Notes under the pieces: model-generated
Told to the model about the DNA's origin: nothing
The model's input: the letters and a program-made list of their open reading frames with translations, nothing else
The model's database searches: none
Program-made: the position numbers and the translations under genes
From: Sphaerisporangium corydalis
GTDB lineage: Bacteria > Actinomycetota > Actinomycetes > Streptosporangiales > Streptosporangiaceae
NCBI RefSeq assembly: GCF_025506355.1
Contig: NZ_JANZYP010000002.1
Span: 124,001-188,000 of the forward strand
Direction: 5' to 3'
Length of the DNA stretch: 64,000 nt
In this document: positions 28,208 through 36,796 of the stretch, piece after piece
How positions within the stretch are numbered: the stretch's first letter is position 1
Layout of the letters: each line of letters begins with the position of its first letter

Positions 28208-29427
28208 CGAGTTCCTCCTTCGTCGGTGGGCACCGCCATGCTGCGATGCCCGGCTACAGCCCGGCTTGAGATCTCCTCCAGCCGCCTGGCGACCTGAAGC
28301 GGGCTCGGCCGGTCGCGGTTCTCCCGCTCCAGCCGGGCGGCCGCCTCGCGGTGGGCCGGGTCGTCGAGCAGCGCCCGCATCTCGGCCCGTATGGTGTCCG
28401 GCTCGGCGTCCTCGCCGGCGAGCCGGCGTCCCGCTCCGGTGCCCGCCAGCTGTGCGGCGCTGAACCGCTGGTCGGGAAGCTGGGGGATGACGAGCTGCGG
28501 CACGCCGCTCGCCACCGCGGTGAGCATGGACCCGCCGCCGCCCTGGTGGACCAGGGCCGAGCAGGTCGGCAGCAGCAGGTGCAGGGGCACCGACTCGACC
28601 ACCCGCACGTTGCCGCCCGGCTCGCCGATCAGCTCGCGCGTCGCGGCGTTGACCGCCACCACGATCTCGGCGTCCAGCTCGGCGAGCGCGCCGACCACCC
28701 GGGGGGCGAGGAACGCCTCCGGGCCCGCGAGCGCGGCGGTGGACACCCCCCACGTGACGCAGACGCGCGTACGGCCGGTGGGCTCCAGCAGGTCGCGCGG
28801 AACCGACGCGGCCCCGTTGTAGGGGACGTACCGCATCGGGATCCGCTCCAGCTCCACCGGGGCCTGCATGCTCGGCGGGCACGGGTCGACGCTGTAGTCG
28901 CCGGTCGAGTCGATGTCGGAAAGGCCGTACCGCTCGGCCAGGCGGCGCAGCGCGGGCACCTCGATCCTGCCGCCGCGCGCCGGGCCGGCGTTCGTGCCGT
29001 CCGGTCCCCACAGGTGGCGGACCGCGGGGACGCCGAGGACGCCGGCGATGAGCGGCCCGGTGAACGCGGTGGGCTCGTAGACCACCATGTCGGGCGACCA
29101 GGAGCGCGCGAACGCCACCGCCTCCCCCGACATGGCCTCGGCGACCTCGGCGAAGATGCCGATGGCGGCCAGGGTGCGCCGCTTGCGCACCTGCGGGTCG
29201 GGGTTCCCGATCAGCGGTTGCACGTCGCGCTTGAACAGCTCGGTGATGTCGACGTCGTGCCCGACCGGCACAGGAAGCTGGCCGGAGCGGGCGACGGTCT
29301 GGACGTGCGCGGGAGGCACCGCGACCCGGACCTCGTGGCCGTGGGAGCGCAGCGCCCAGGCCAGCGGCACCATCGGAAAGTAGTGGGTCGGCCAGGATGA
29401 TACGAACAGGACGCGCACAGGGCTCAC
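28204..29427 (-). CDS. GT-B glycosyltransferase 1 (family 1, natural product type)
   Basis: A 407-residue glycosyltransferase transferring a dTDP-activated deoxysugar to the aglycone. The N-terminal acceptor domain starts VRVLFVSSWPTHYFPMVPLAWAL; the C-terminal donor domain has PLHLLLPTCSALVHQGGGGSM and the late PDQRFSAAQL. The GTG at 29427 has only a weak ribosome site. It lies between the KSIII and TcmI-like genes in the PKS operon and is paralogous to the enzyme at 46994-48139. Two such genes imply two glycosylation events. Confidence 0.9.
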   Translation of the reverse strand: MSPVRVLFVSSWPTHYFPMVPLAWALRSHGHEVRVAVPPAHVQTVARSGQLPVPVGHDVDITELFKRDVQPLIGNPDPQVRKRRTLAAIGIFAEVAEAMSGEAVAFARSWSPDMVVYEPTAFTGPLIAGVLGVPAVRHLWGPDGTNAGPARGGRIEVPALRRLAERYGLSDIDSTGDYSVDPCPPSMQAPVELERIPMRYVPYNGAASVPRDLLEPTGRTRVCVTWGVSTAALAGPEAFLAPRVVGALAELDAEIVVAVNAATRELIGEPGGNVRVVESVPLHLLLPTCSALVHQGGGGSMLTAVASGVPQLVIPQLPDQRFSAAQLAGTGAGRRLAGEDAEPDTIRAEMRALLDDPAHREAAARLERENRDRPSPLQVARRLEEISSRAVAGHRSMAVPTDEGGTR

Positions 29428-29452
29428 TTCCCAGGGGGGTCGGTTCGGACGG

Positions 29453-30505
29453 TCAGCGGCCCTCGGCCGGGATCTCCCAGCCGGGCTCGCCGGTGATCCG
29501 GACCAGCGCGGCGGCGATCGACTGCCCGGGGGCGGTGCCGAACAGCAGCACGTTGTCCCCCGCGCGCACCTGGCCGGTCTCGACCACGTGGACGAAGGAG
29601 GAGAAGACGTCGTTGGCCGCCATGTGCCCGTTGCCCTGGCCGAACGCGAAGGTGCCGATGTCGGCCGACAGGCCGAGGGGCGCGAACACGAACCGCCTGA
29701 GGTAGGCCTCGGAGACGTTGACGTGGCAGACCCTGGTGACGTCGGCGGCGCCCACCCCGGCCTCCTCCAGCGTCCGCTCGACCGCCTTGACGGTGGCCGC
29801 GGGCGTGAGGGTGACGATGGGGGGCATCCGGGTCTCGAAGCTCTCCAGGTACCGGCGGGACCGCGTGCGGTGGTCCATGACCTTGCCGACCGTGCACGCC
29901 GGCGGGAACAGGTCCTCGCCGAAGCGGTCGACCTCCTCCAGCTCGGTCACCGACCCCAGGTTGAGCGACAGCACCTCGGCGAACCCGGGCCGCTTTGACA
30001 CCACCAGGGCGGTCGCCCCGTCCCCGAGCGCGCTGCCCGGGGCCGAGCGCCAGCGGTCGACCAGGGGAGTGCCCCAGTTGTCGGCGGCGGCGATGAGCGC
30101 CGCGCCGCGCTCAGGCGAGGCGTTGAGGTAGCAGGCCGCGAGGTCCATGGCGGCGAACACGCCGTTGCAGCCCTGCCTGACCTCGAACGCCGGGACGTCG
30201 GTGCCGAGCGCCTCGCGCAGCACGAAGTACTGGGGGGACCAGCCGTCGGGCCCCTGGTGCCAGGCGTTGGAGTAGAAGAACGCGTCGATCTCTTCGGCGG
30301 CGTGCCCGGAACGCCGCAGCGCCTCGGCCGACGCGCGGGCGGCCAGTTCGGGGGCGGACACCGAGCCCGCCACGCGGACGGCGGTCACGCTGGTCTCGGT
30401 GCGCACCGCCTCGTCGCACTGCCCGGACCTGATCGCCTCCTCGACCGTGAGCGGCGGCGGGAGGTACATCCCCGCGCCTGCGATGTGGACGTCCTGGAGT
30501 CTCAT
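29453..30505 (-). CDS. KSIII-like acyltransferase/starter synthase
   Basis: A 350-residue thiolase-fold protein. Cys113 (RQGCNG) and His261 (CHVNVSE) of a KSIII active site are present; the third position falls in GNGHMAAND (Asn292 or Asp299), unlike the GNTSAAS motif of housekeeping FabH. This resembles the KSIII subgroup, exemplified by CerJ, that transfers acyl groups rather than making carbon bonds. Alternatives are starter-unit priming. It is the first gene of the PKS operon; the minus-strand ATG at 30505 has no ribosome site and lies 6 nt after a GAGTCT hexamer, predicting a leaderless mRNA. No KAS III partner acyltransferase is adjacent. Confidence 0.85.
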   Translation of the reverse strand: MRLQDVHIAGAGMYLPPPLTVEEAIRSGQCDEAVRTETSVTAVRVAGSVSAPELAARASAEALRRSGHAAEEIDAFFYSNAWHQGPDGWSPQYFVLREALGTDVPAFEVRQGCNGVFAAMDLAACYLNASPERGAALIAAADNWGTPLVDRWRSAPGSALGDGATALVVSKRPGFAEVLSLNLGSVTELEEVDRFGEDLFPPACTVGKVMDHRTRSRRYLESFETRMPPIVTLTPAATVKAVERTLEEAGVGAADVTRVCHVNVSEAYLRRFVFAPLGLSADIGTFAFGQGNGHMAANDVFSSFVHVVETGQVRAGDNVLLFGTAPGQSIAAALVRITGEPGWEIPAEGR

Positions 30506-30511
30506 GTGCCG

Positions 30512-30544
30512 AGACTCGGTGGCGGGCCTTGAACTCCGCTCGAA
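30512..30544 (-). promoter_or_regulatory. SARP-type promoter of the 14-gene PKS operon
   Basis: Minus strand: TTCGAGC (30544-30538), GGAG, TTCAAGG (30533-30527), 9 bp, GAGTCT (30517-30512), then 6 nt to the ATG of the KSIII gene. It appears to be the only obvious promoter for the leftward run ending at 18667. Confidence 0.75.
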
Positions 30545-30565
30545 TCGCGCTGGTACGTAGCGGAT

Positions 30566-30598
30566 GTCAAGCGACCTTCGAGCCGGTGCTGCGACCGT
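30566..30598 (+). promoter_or_regulatory. SARP-type promoter of FAD oxidoreductase 30626
   Basis: GTCAAGC (30566-30572), GACC, TTCGAGC (30577-30583), 9 bp, GACCGT (30593-30598). It is back-to-back with the PKS operon promoter. The leader to ATG 30626 is about 21 nt and contains AGGAGG. Confidence 0.75.
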
Positions 30599-30625
30599 CG
30601 GCGCACGACGCTCAGGAGGACGAAC

Positions 30626-31810
30626 ATGTACGACGTGATCGTGGTGGGGGCACGCTGCGCGGGCTCCCCCACCGCAATGCTCCTCGCCCGCGCCGGCTAC
30701 CGGGTGCTTCTCCTGGAGCGGGCGAGATTTCCGCGTGACACCCTGTCCACCCACTACCTCCACCAGCCGGGCGTGTCCCGCCTGGCCCGGTGGGGACTGC
30801 TGGACGCGGTGGCCGCGTCCGGCTGCCCGCCGCTCCACGAGACGGTGTACCAGGTCGGCGACGTCCGCCTGGTGGGCACCTCGGCCCCCGTCGACGGGTA
30901 CGCCGAGGGGTACGCCCCCCGGCGCCACGTCCTGGACGCCATCCTCGCCGAGGGCGCGGCGGCCTCGGGCGCCGAGCTGCGCGAGGGCTGCACCGTCACC
31001 GGGCTGCTGTACGACGGCGACCGCGTGTGCGGGGTGCGCTGGCGGACCTCCGACGGCACCCAGTACGAGGAGCGGGCCTCGCTGGTCGTCGGGGCGGACG
31101 GCATGCGCTCCACGGTGGCGCGCCTGGCGGGCGCGGAGATCGTGATCGAGGACCCCCGGCTCACCTGCGTCTACTACACCTACTGGTCCGACGTCCCGTC
31201 GGTCTTCGAGCTCTACGAGGCGCCGGGCCGGTGGGTGGGCGCCGCCCCCACCAACGACGGCGCGACGTGCGTGGCCGCCTACTTCCCGCAGGACGAGTTC
31301 GAGACGGTCCGCGCCGACGTGGAGGGCGCGTACCTGGCGAACATCCGGGAGACCGCGCCCAGCATGTACGAGCGGCTGCGCGCGGGACGCCGGGTCGAGC
31401 GCATCTACGGCACGGGCGACCAGCAGAACTTCTTCCGCCGCGCGCACGGCCCCGGCTGGGCGCTGGTGGGCGACGCCGGCCACCACAAGGACTCGATCAC
31501 CGCGCGCGGGATCAGCGACGCGTTCCTGCAGGCGGAGCTGCTCGCCGCCCACCTGGAGGGGGTCGACCCCGCCGACGACGCGGCGCTGTCGCGCGCGCTG
31601 CGGGGGTACGGCGACGACCGCGACCAGCGGCTCGCGGAGATCTACGAGAGCACCCTGATCGTGGCCAGGCTCAAGGTGACCGAGGAGAAGCTGGCGATGA
31701 TGCGGGCCATCTCCGCGGACCCGGCCGACGTCGAACGGTACTTCTCGACGGTCGCCGGCGCCTGCTCCATCCGCGACCTGTACACCCCGGACCTGCTCGC
31801 CCGGCTCTGA
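30626..31810 (+). CDS. FAD-dependent oxidoreductase (geranylgeranyl-reductase/halogenase-like fold)
   Basis: A 394-residue flavoprotein with the N-terminal FAD motif VVGARCAGSPTAMLLARAG, the VGADGMRSTVARL DG-motif near residue 155 and GDAGHHKDSITARGISDAF near residue 285. It is shorter than the RdmE-type enzymes and lacks their thioredoxin domain. I do not see the halogenase WxWxIP motif, so monooxygenation or dehydrogenation is more likely than halogenation. It is a single-gene unit between its own SARP-type promoter and a strong terminator. Confidence 0.85.
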   Translation: MYDVIVVGARCAGSPTAMLLARAGYRVLLLERARFPRDTLSTHYLHQPGVSRLARWGLLDAVAASGCPPLHETVYQVGDVRLVGTSAPVDGYAEGYAPRRHVLDAILAEGAAASGAELREGCTVTGLLYDGDRVCGVRWRTSDGTQYEERASLVVGADGMRSTVARLAGAEIVIEDPRLTCVYYTYWSDVPSVFELYEAPGRWVGAAPTNDGATCVAAYFPQDEFETVRADVEGAYLANIRETAPSMYERLRAGRRVERIYGTGDQQNFFRRAHGPGWALVGDAGHHKDSITARGISDAFLQAELLAAHLEGVDPADDAALSRALRGYGDDRDQRLAEIYESTLIVARLKVTEEKLAMMRAISADPADVERYFSTVAGACSIRDLYTPDLLARL

Positions 31811-31822
31811 GCGAGGGACGCG

Positions 31823-31856
31823 ACGAAAGGCCCGGCCGCGCGGCCGGGCCTTTCGT
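31823..31856. terminator. Perfect palindromic terminator between convergent genes
   Basis: ACGAAAGGCCCGGCCG runs into its exact complement ending CTTTCGT (31823-31856). It is a continuous palindrome with at most a 2-4 nt loop, between the FAD gene (+) and the A-T didomain gene (-). Confidence 0.88.
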
Positions 31857-31869
31857 ACGTCCTGTCATC

Positions 31870-33738
31870 TCAGGAGGAGGTGGCCGCCAGGAAGGCCGGG
31901 GCGTCCAGGGCCTCGGCCATCCTGGCGGGGGTACGGCCGCGCAGGAACACCGCGACCGGCAGCTCCACGCCGCGCTCCTTGCCGACCCGGTTGGCGAGCT
32001 GGATCGCGACGATCGAGGTGGCGCCCTGCTGGAAGATGTCGTCCTCGGGCCCCACCGGCCGGCCGAGCAGCTCGCGCACGTGCCCGATCACGACGCCCAA
32101 GGTGCCCTCGTAGGTCTCGGCGGGCTCGGCCGCCGGCCCGTCGAGCAGGCGGGCCAGCGCCTCGTGGTCGATCTTCCCGATGGCCGTCACGGGCAGCGCG
32201 GCGACGCGGCGGATGACGTTGGGGACGAACGCCGCGGGGAACCGCGCCGCCACCTCAGCGTGCACCGCCGACTCCTCGGGGCGTCCCTCGGCGGCGGTGT
32301 AGAAGGCCGCCAGGGACTCCACCGCCGGCCCGCCGACGGGCAGCGGCACCACGACGGCGCTCCCCACCCCCTCGATCGCGCAGACGGCCTGCTCGACCTC
32401 GCCGGGGTCGACGCGCACGCCGCGCACCTTGAGCTGGCGGTCCTTGCGCCCCCGGTACCGGATCATGCCGTCCGCGGCGATCACGCCGAGGTCGCCGGTG
32501 AGGTAGACCCGGACGTCGCCGCCGTCCTCGCCGAGCGGCAGCACCGGGAAGCGGCGCGCGGTCTCCCGCTCGTCGTTCAGGTAGCACAGGGCTAGGCCCG
32601 CGCCCGAGACGGCGATCTCACCGGTCTCGCCCCAAGGGACGACCCGCCCGTCGTCGTCGAGCAGGTAGACGCCGGTGGCCGCGACCGGCGCGCCGATCGG
32701 GACCTCGTCCTCCTCCTCGCCGGTGGCCGCGTACCCCGTCGGGCACATCGTGGCCTCGACCGGCCCGTACAGGTTGAGCACCCGCAGGCCGGGCAGCTTC
32801 CTGATGGCCGTGGCGATGTGCTTGGCGGACGCCTTCTCCCCGCCGAGCAGCACCGCGCCGATCCCCGACAGCGCGCCGAGGTCGTCGTCCACGGTCGCGT
32901 TGAACAGCGTCGGGGTGAGGAACACGGTGTTGACGCCCTGGGCGACGGCCGAGCGGACGTCGTCGTACCCGAAGTGCTCGCTCTCGCGCAGGACGGTGGT
33001 GCCGCCGTTGACCAGCGGGCACCACACCTCGAAGCCGAACCCGTCCCAGGCCACCGACGCGGACTGGAGCATGACGGTGTGGTCCCCGAAGCCGATCAGC
33101 CGCTCCTTGGCGACCCGGATCGTGCCGCGGTGGGGGGACAGCACGCACTTGGGCGTCCCAGTGCTGCCGGAGGTGAAGAACACGCAGCACGCGTCGTCGG
33201 AGACGGGCGCTCCTGGCGGGCCCAGCGTCACCTCGCCGCGCCTGGCCGTCGCCGAGCCGTCCAGCAGCTCGCCGAGCCCGACCACCGGGACGCCCGCGAC
33301 CGGCGGCCCCGCCTCGTCGGCCACCAGGACGCGCGCGCCCGTGCGGGCCAGCACGTCCTCGACCCGCGCGTGCGGCCAGTCCATGGGGATGGCGGTGTAG
33401 ATCCCCCGCAGCTTCAGCACGCCGAGCAGCCCGGCGATCATCTCGGGGCTGCGCGTCGTGCGCACGGCCACGACCTGCGACCCCTCGATCCCCAGCGCCG
33501 TGAGCGTCGCGGCGGCGCGGTCCGCCTGGGCCACCAGGCCGGCGTAGCTGAGGTCCCGGCCCTTCGACCGCACGGCGGGGGCGTCCGGCCGTGCCCGCGC
33601 CCACCCCTCCACGAGCCGCTCGATACGGTCCCCGCCCTCGAAGTCCAGCTCCGGGCCGAGCAGGACCGACAGTGCCCTCGCGTCCGGCATCTCCACCACC
33701 TCATCCGGGCCGGGAGCCCCGGGCGGGGCCCTGCCCAT
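31870..33738 (-). CDS. Adenylation-thiolation didomain (stand-alone NRPS-like module)
   Basis: A 622-residue protein: adenylation domain (about residues 40-530) with FFTSGSTGTPK, SVAWDGFGFEVW (Asp that usually holds the amino group of an amino acid), LNLYGPVEATM, YLTGDLGV and a terminal GKIDHEAL with the catalytic Lys; then a carrier domain with DIFQQGATSIVAIQLA (phosphopantetheine Ser near 575). It would activate an amino or other acid and load it on itself. No condensation or thioesterase domain follows. ATG 33738 is preferred because the predicted transcription start lies left of the GTG at 33768; ATG 33690 is also possible. Substrate unknown. Confidence 0.88.
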   Translation of the reverse strand: MGRAPPGAPGPDEVVEMPDARALSVLLGPELDFEGGDRIERLVEGWARARPDAPAVRSKGRDLSYAGLVAQADRAAATLTALGIEGSQVVAVRTTRSPEMIAGLLGVLKLRGIYTAIPMDWPHARVEDVLARTGARVLVADEAGPPVAGVPVVGLGELLDGSATARRGEVTLGPPGAPVSDDACCVFFTSGSTGTPKCVLSPHRGTIRVAKERLIGFGDHTVMLQSASVAWDGFGFEVWCPLVNGGTTVLRESEHFGYDDVRSAVAQGVNTVFLTPTLFNATVDDDLGALSGIGAVLLGGEKASAKHIATAIRKLPGLRVLNLYGPVEATMCPTGYAATGEEEDEVPIGAPVAATGVYLLDDDGRVVPWGETGEIAVSGAGLALCYLNDERETARRFPVLPLGEDGGDVRVYLTGDLGVIAADGMIRYRGRKDRQLKVRGVRVDPGEVEQAVCAIEGVGSAVVVPLPVGGPAVESLAAFYTAAEGRPEESAVHAEVAARFPAAFVPNVIRRVAALPVTAIGKIDHEALARLLDGPAAEPAETYEGTLGVVIGHVRELLGRPVGPEDDIFQQGATSIVAIQLANRVGKERGVELPVAVFLRGRTPARMAEALDAPAFLAATSS

Positions 33739-33758
33739 CGGTCGTTCTCGGAGCCGCC

Positions 33759-33802
33759 ACCATCGCACCGGCGGCTAGAGCAGCGCTCGTCCACCGCTCG
33801 AC
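33759..33802 (-). promoter_or_regulatory. SARP-type promoter of the A-T didomain gene (three boxes)
   Basis: Minus strand: GTCGAGC (33802-33796), GACGAGC (33791-33785), CTCTAGC (33780-33774) at 11-bp steps, 9 bp, GATGGT (33764-33759). The third box is degenerate. Confidence 0.6.
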
Positions 33803-33820
33803 ACCGGCGGCCGGACGTTC

Positions 33821-33853
33821 TTCGAGCCGCCTTCGAGGCGACGTTGTCACCCT
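33821..33853 (+). promoter_or_regulatory. SARP-type promoter of the sugar aminotransferase gene (leaderless)
   Basis: TTCGAGC (33821-33827), CGCC, TTCGAGG (33832-33838), 9 bp, CACCCT (33848-33853), then 6 nt to the ATG at 33860. No ribosome site is present. Confidence 0.78.
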
Positions 33854-33859
33854 GACGGC

Positions 33860-35083
33860 ATGAAACAGACTCTTGCTGACCTGGCCATCTACGGAGGACC
33901 GCCGGCCTTCACCGAGTCCCTGTACGTCGGAAGGCCCAACATCGGCGACCGCAAGCTGCTCTTCGACCGGCTCGAGCAGGCGCTCGACCGGCGGTGGCTG
34001 ACCAACCAGGGCCCGCTCGTGCGGGAGTTCGAGGAGCGGGTCGCCGGCCTGTCGGGCACCCGGCACTGCGTCGCCATGTGCAACGCCACGCTCGCCCTGC
34101 AGATCGGGGCACGCGCCATGGGCATGACCGGCGAGGTGATCATGCCGTCCTTCACCTTCGTCGCGACCCCGCACGCGCTGTCGTGGATCGGCATCAAGCC
34201 GGTCTTCTGCGACATCGACCCGCGCACCCACCTGATGGACCCCACGCACGTGGAGTCCCTCATCACCCCGGCCACCACCGGGATCCTGGGCGTCCACCTG
34301 TGGGGCCAGCCCTGCGCGCCGACCTCGCTGCCCCAGATCGCCGCCCGGTACGGGCTGCCGCTGCTGTACGACGCCGCGCACGCGGTCGCCACCCGGTGGA
34401 ACGGCAGGCCGCTCGCCACGCTGGGGGACGCCACGGTCTTCAGCTTCCACGCCACCAAGTTCGTCAACGCCTTCGAGGGCGGCGCGCTGCTCACCGACGA
34501 CGACGGGCTGGCGGCCACCGCGCGCGCCATGCGCAGCTTCGGGCAGACCGGCGAGGACCAGGTGTCACACCTGGGCACCAACGCCAAGATGTCGGAGGCC
34601 TCGGCCGCGATGGGGCTGACCTCGCTGGACGCCATGCCGGAGGTCGTCGCCAGGAACCTCGCCAACCACGGGCGTTACCTGAGCGAGCTGGCCGGCGTCC
34701 CCGGGGTCCGGGTCCTGCCGTTCGAGCGGGGCAACAACCACCAGTACGTCGTCATGGAGATCGACGAGCGGATCACCGGAGTGAGCCGCGACACCCTGCG
34801 CGCGATCCTCACCACCGAGAACGTCAACTGCCGGTCCTACTTCGCGCCCGGCTGCCACATGATGGACACCTACCCCGGCTCCCCCCGGCTGCCGCACACC
34901 GAGGCCGTCTCGCGGCGCGTGCTCGGCCTGCCCACGGGAACGGCCGTGAGCGACCTTGAAGTGATCCGGGTCTGCGAGATCATCCGGTTCACCGTCGCCC
35001 ACGGCCACGAGATCGCGGCGCGCCTCAGGAGCGGCTCAGCCGCGCGAACTTCCGCCCGGCCACTGGCACCGACACCGCGATGA
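33860..35083 (+). CDS. DegT/DnrJ/EryC1/StrS sugar aminotransferase
   Basis: A 407-residue PLP enzyme that aminates a dTDP-keto-hexose, using glutamate. Visible are NATLALQIGARAMG, FTFVATPHAL, LYDAAHA (PLP Asp171) and FSFHATKFVNAFEGG with the Schiff-base Lys200. With RmlA and RmlB and no 2,3-dehydratase in the window, the simplest product is dTDP-4-amino-4,6-dideoxyhexose. The C-terminal 59 nt overlap the 3' end of the convergent ABC permease gene. The ATG has no ribosome site and a -10 hexamer 6 nt upstream, so the mRNA is probably leaderless. Confidence 0.9.
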   Translation: MKQTLADLAIYGGPPAFTESLYVGRPNIGDRKLLFDRLEQALDRRWLTNQGPLVREFEERVAGLSGTRHCVAMCNATLALQIGARAMGMTGEVIMPSFTFVATPHALSWIGIKPVFCDIDPRTHLMDPTHVESLITPATTGILGVHLWGQPCAPTSLPQIAARYGLPLLYDAAHAVATRWNGRPLATLGDATVFSFHATKFVNAFEGGALLTDDDGLAATARAMRSFGQTGEDQVSHLGTNAKMSEASAAMGLTSLDAMPEVVARNLANHGRYLSELAGVPGVRVLPFERGNNHQYVVMEIDERITGVSRDTLRAILTTENVNCRSYFAPGCHMMDTYPGSPRLPHTEAVSRRVLGLPTGTAVSDLEVIRVCEIIRFTVAHGHEIAARLRSGSAARTSARPLAPTPR

Positions 35084-35846
35084 TCACGATGGCCCACACC
35101 ACCGCCGTCACGGTGGGGTGGGCCAGCGGTAGGGAGGCCGACTTCCACGCGCCGACTCCCGCAGAGGTGCCGAACAGCTCCCGTGCGCCGCTCACCACGG
35201 CGGTCAGGGGGTTCCACTCCGCGACCGGCCGCAGCCAGTCGGGGAGGCTCGGCAGCGGAACATAGGAACTGGACACGAACATGAGCGGGAAGACCCAGGT
35301 CAGGCCCGCCGCGGTGGCCGTCTGCGCGTTGGGCACCGACAGCCCGATCATCACGCCGAGCCACCCCACCGCGTAGGCGAAGACCTCGATGAGCAGGGCG
35401 CCGGCGAGCACGCCGCCGACCCCGTTCGGCGCACGCCACCCGACGACCAGCGCGACGCCCATCATGACGCCCAGCAGTGCCGTGTTGCGCACCAGGTCCG
35501 ACACCGTACGGCCCAGCAGCACCGCCGCCCGGGCCAGGGGAAGCACCCGGAACCGGTCGATGATGCCCCGCTGGAGGTCCTCGGCCAGGCCGATCGCGGT
35601 GGACGCCGCGCTGAAGACGACGGTCTGGGTGAACACCCCCGCCATCAGGTAGTCCCGGTAGCTGCCCCCGTCGGGGAGCGCCACGATACCGCCGATCACG
35701 TACACGAACAGCAGCACGTTGGTGATGGGCTGGACCATCGTCCAGAACAGGGCCTGCGGCTCGCGCAGCACCTGCAGCAGGTGCCTGCGGGTGAGGACGA
35801 GCACGTCACTGACGGCCCATCCCACGCTCGCGACTGCCTCGGTCAT
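35025..35846 (-). CDS. ABC-2 type exporter permease (DrrB-like)
   Basis: A 273-residue permease with six hydrophobic segments and the ABC-2 motif GIIDRFRVLPLARAAVLLGR between segments 2 and 3. It pairs with the ATPase encoded just upstream (ATGA overlap). Such DrrA/DrrB pairs export aromatic antibiotics and give self-resistance. The final 59 nt overlap the aminotransferase gene on the opposite strand. It ends the leftward operon that starts at 40145. Confidence 0.92.
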   Translation of the reverse strand: MTEAVASVGWAVSDVLVLTRRHLLQVLREPQALFWTMVQPITNVLLFVYVIGGIVALPDGGSYRDYLMAGVFTQTVVFSAASTAIGLAEDLQRGIIDRFRVLPLARAAVLLGRTVSDLVRNTALLGVMMGVALVVGWRAPNGVGGVLAGALLIEVFAYAVGWLGVMIGLSVPNAQTATAAGLTWVFPLMFVSSSYVPLPSLPDWLRPVAEWNPLTAVVSGARELFGTSAGVGAWKSASLPLAHPTVTAVVWAIVIIAVSVPVAGRKFARLSRS

Positions 35847-36796
35847 CGCACACCGTCCTTCTCCGGCTCTCCGGTGAGCGCGAGGAACACCTCGTCGAGC
35901 GTCGGCCTTCGCAACGTGAAGTCCTCCAGCCGGACGCCGGCCGCGCCCAGCGACTGCAGCACCTCGCCGAGCAGCTCGGTGTCGTCGGTGACCGGGGCGG
36001 TCACCCGCAGGGCGCGCACGTTGACGACGGGCGCGCCCTTGACCACGGCCTCGACGATCCGCTCGGTCTTCTCCAGCATGTCGGCGGAGGCCACCACGAT
36101 CTCCAGCGATCCGCCGCCGGCCAGGGACTTCAGCTCGCCGGGCGTCCCCTTGGCGACGACCCTGCCCTGGTCGACCAGGACGACGGTGTCGGCCAGGTTG
36201 TCGGCCTCCTCCAGGTACTGGGTCGTGAGCAGGATCGTGCGGCCCTCCCTGGCCAGCTCGGAGACGGTCTCCCACAGCCCGAGCCGGCTCCGCGGGTCCA
36301 GGCCCGTGGTCGGCTCGTCCAGGAAGACGACCGGCGGCCGGGACAGCAGGCAGGCGGCGAGGTCGAGCCGCCTGCGCAGGCCGCCGGAGTAGGTCCTGGT
36401 GCGGCGGGAGGCCACGTCGGTGAGGGCGAAGCGCTCGATGAGCTCCTCGGCCCTCACCTTGGCAGCCTTCCGCGGCAGCCGGGACAGCCGGCCGAACATC
36501 TGGAGGTTCTCCCGGCCGGTGAGCTGGTCGTCGACCGAGGTCTGCTGCCCGGTGACCCCGATCATCCGCCGGACGGCGGGGGCGTCGCGCGTCACGTCGA
36601 CGCCCATGATCGTCGCCCGCCCGGCGTCGGGGCGCAGCAGCGTGGTGAGCACGCGCACCGCGGTGCTCTTCCCCGCGCCGTTCGGGCCGAGCAGCGCGAG
36701 CACGCTGCCCTCCGGCACGTCCAGGTCGAACCCGTCCAGCGCCCGGACCTTCCCGTACGTCTTGACCAGACCGTCGGCGACGATGGCGCCGGTCAT
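35843..36796 (-). CDS. ABC exporter ATP-binding protein (DrrA-like)
   Basis: A 317-residue ATPase: Walker A LGPNGAGKST near residue 35, Q-loop VTGQQTSVDD, signature YSGGLRRRLDLA, Walker B VVFLDEPTTGLD, and a C-terminal DrrA-type extension ending LRRPTLDEVFLALTG. It energises the permease encoded at 35025-35846. The ATG overlaps the epimerase stop. Probable role: export of and resistance to the cluster product. Confidence 0.94.
   Translation of the reverse strand: MTGAIVADGLVKTYGKVRALDGFDLDVPEGSVLALLGPNGAGKSTAVRVLTTLLRPDAGRATIMGVDVTRDAPAVRRMIGVTGQQTSVDDQLTGRENLQMFGRLSRLPRKAAKVRAEELIERFALTDVASRRTRTYSGGLRRRLDLAACLLSRPPVVFLDEPTTGLDPRSRLGLWETVSELAREGRTILLTTQYLEEADNLADTVVLVDQGRVVAKGTPGELKSLAGGGSLEIVVASADMLEKTERIVEAVVKGAPVVNVRALRVTAPVTDDTELLGEVLQSLGAAGVRLEDFTLRRPTLDEVFLALTGEPEKDGVR

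Noticed and set aside
30626-31810. FAD gene 30626-31810 as a halogenase
   Set aside because: The fold is related, but no WxWxIP motif is visible; reported as an oxidoreductase.
33739-33768. GTG at 33768 as the start of the A-T didomain protein
   Set aside because: It lies at or upstream of the predicted -10 (33759-33764) and has no ribosome site.
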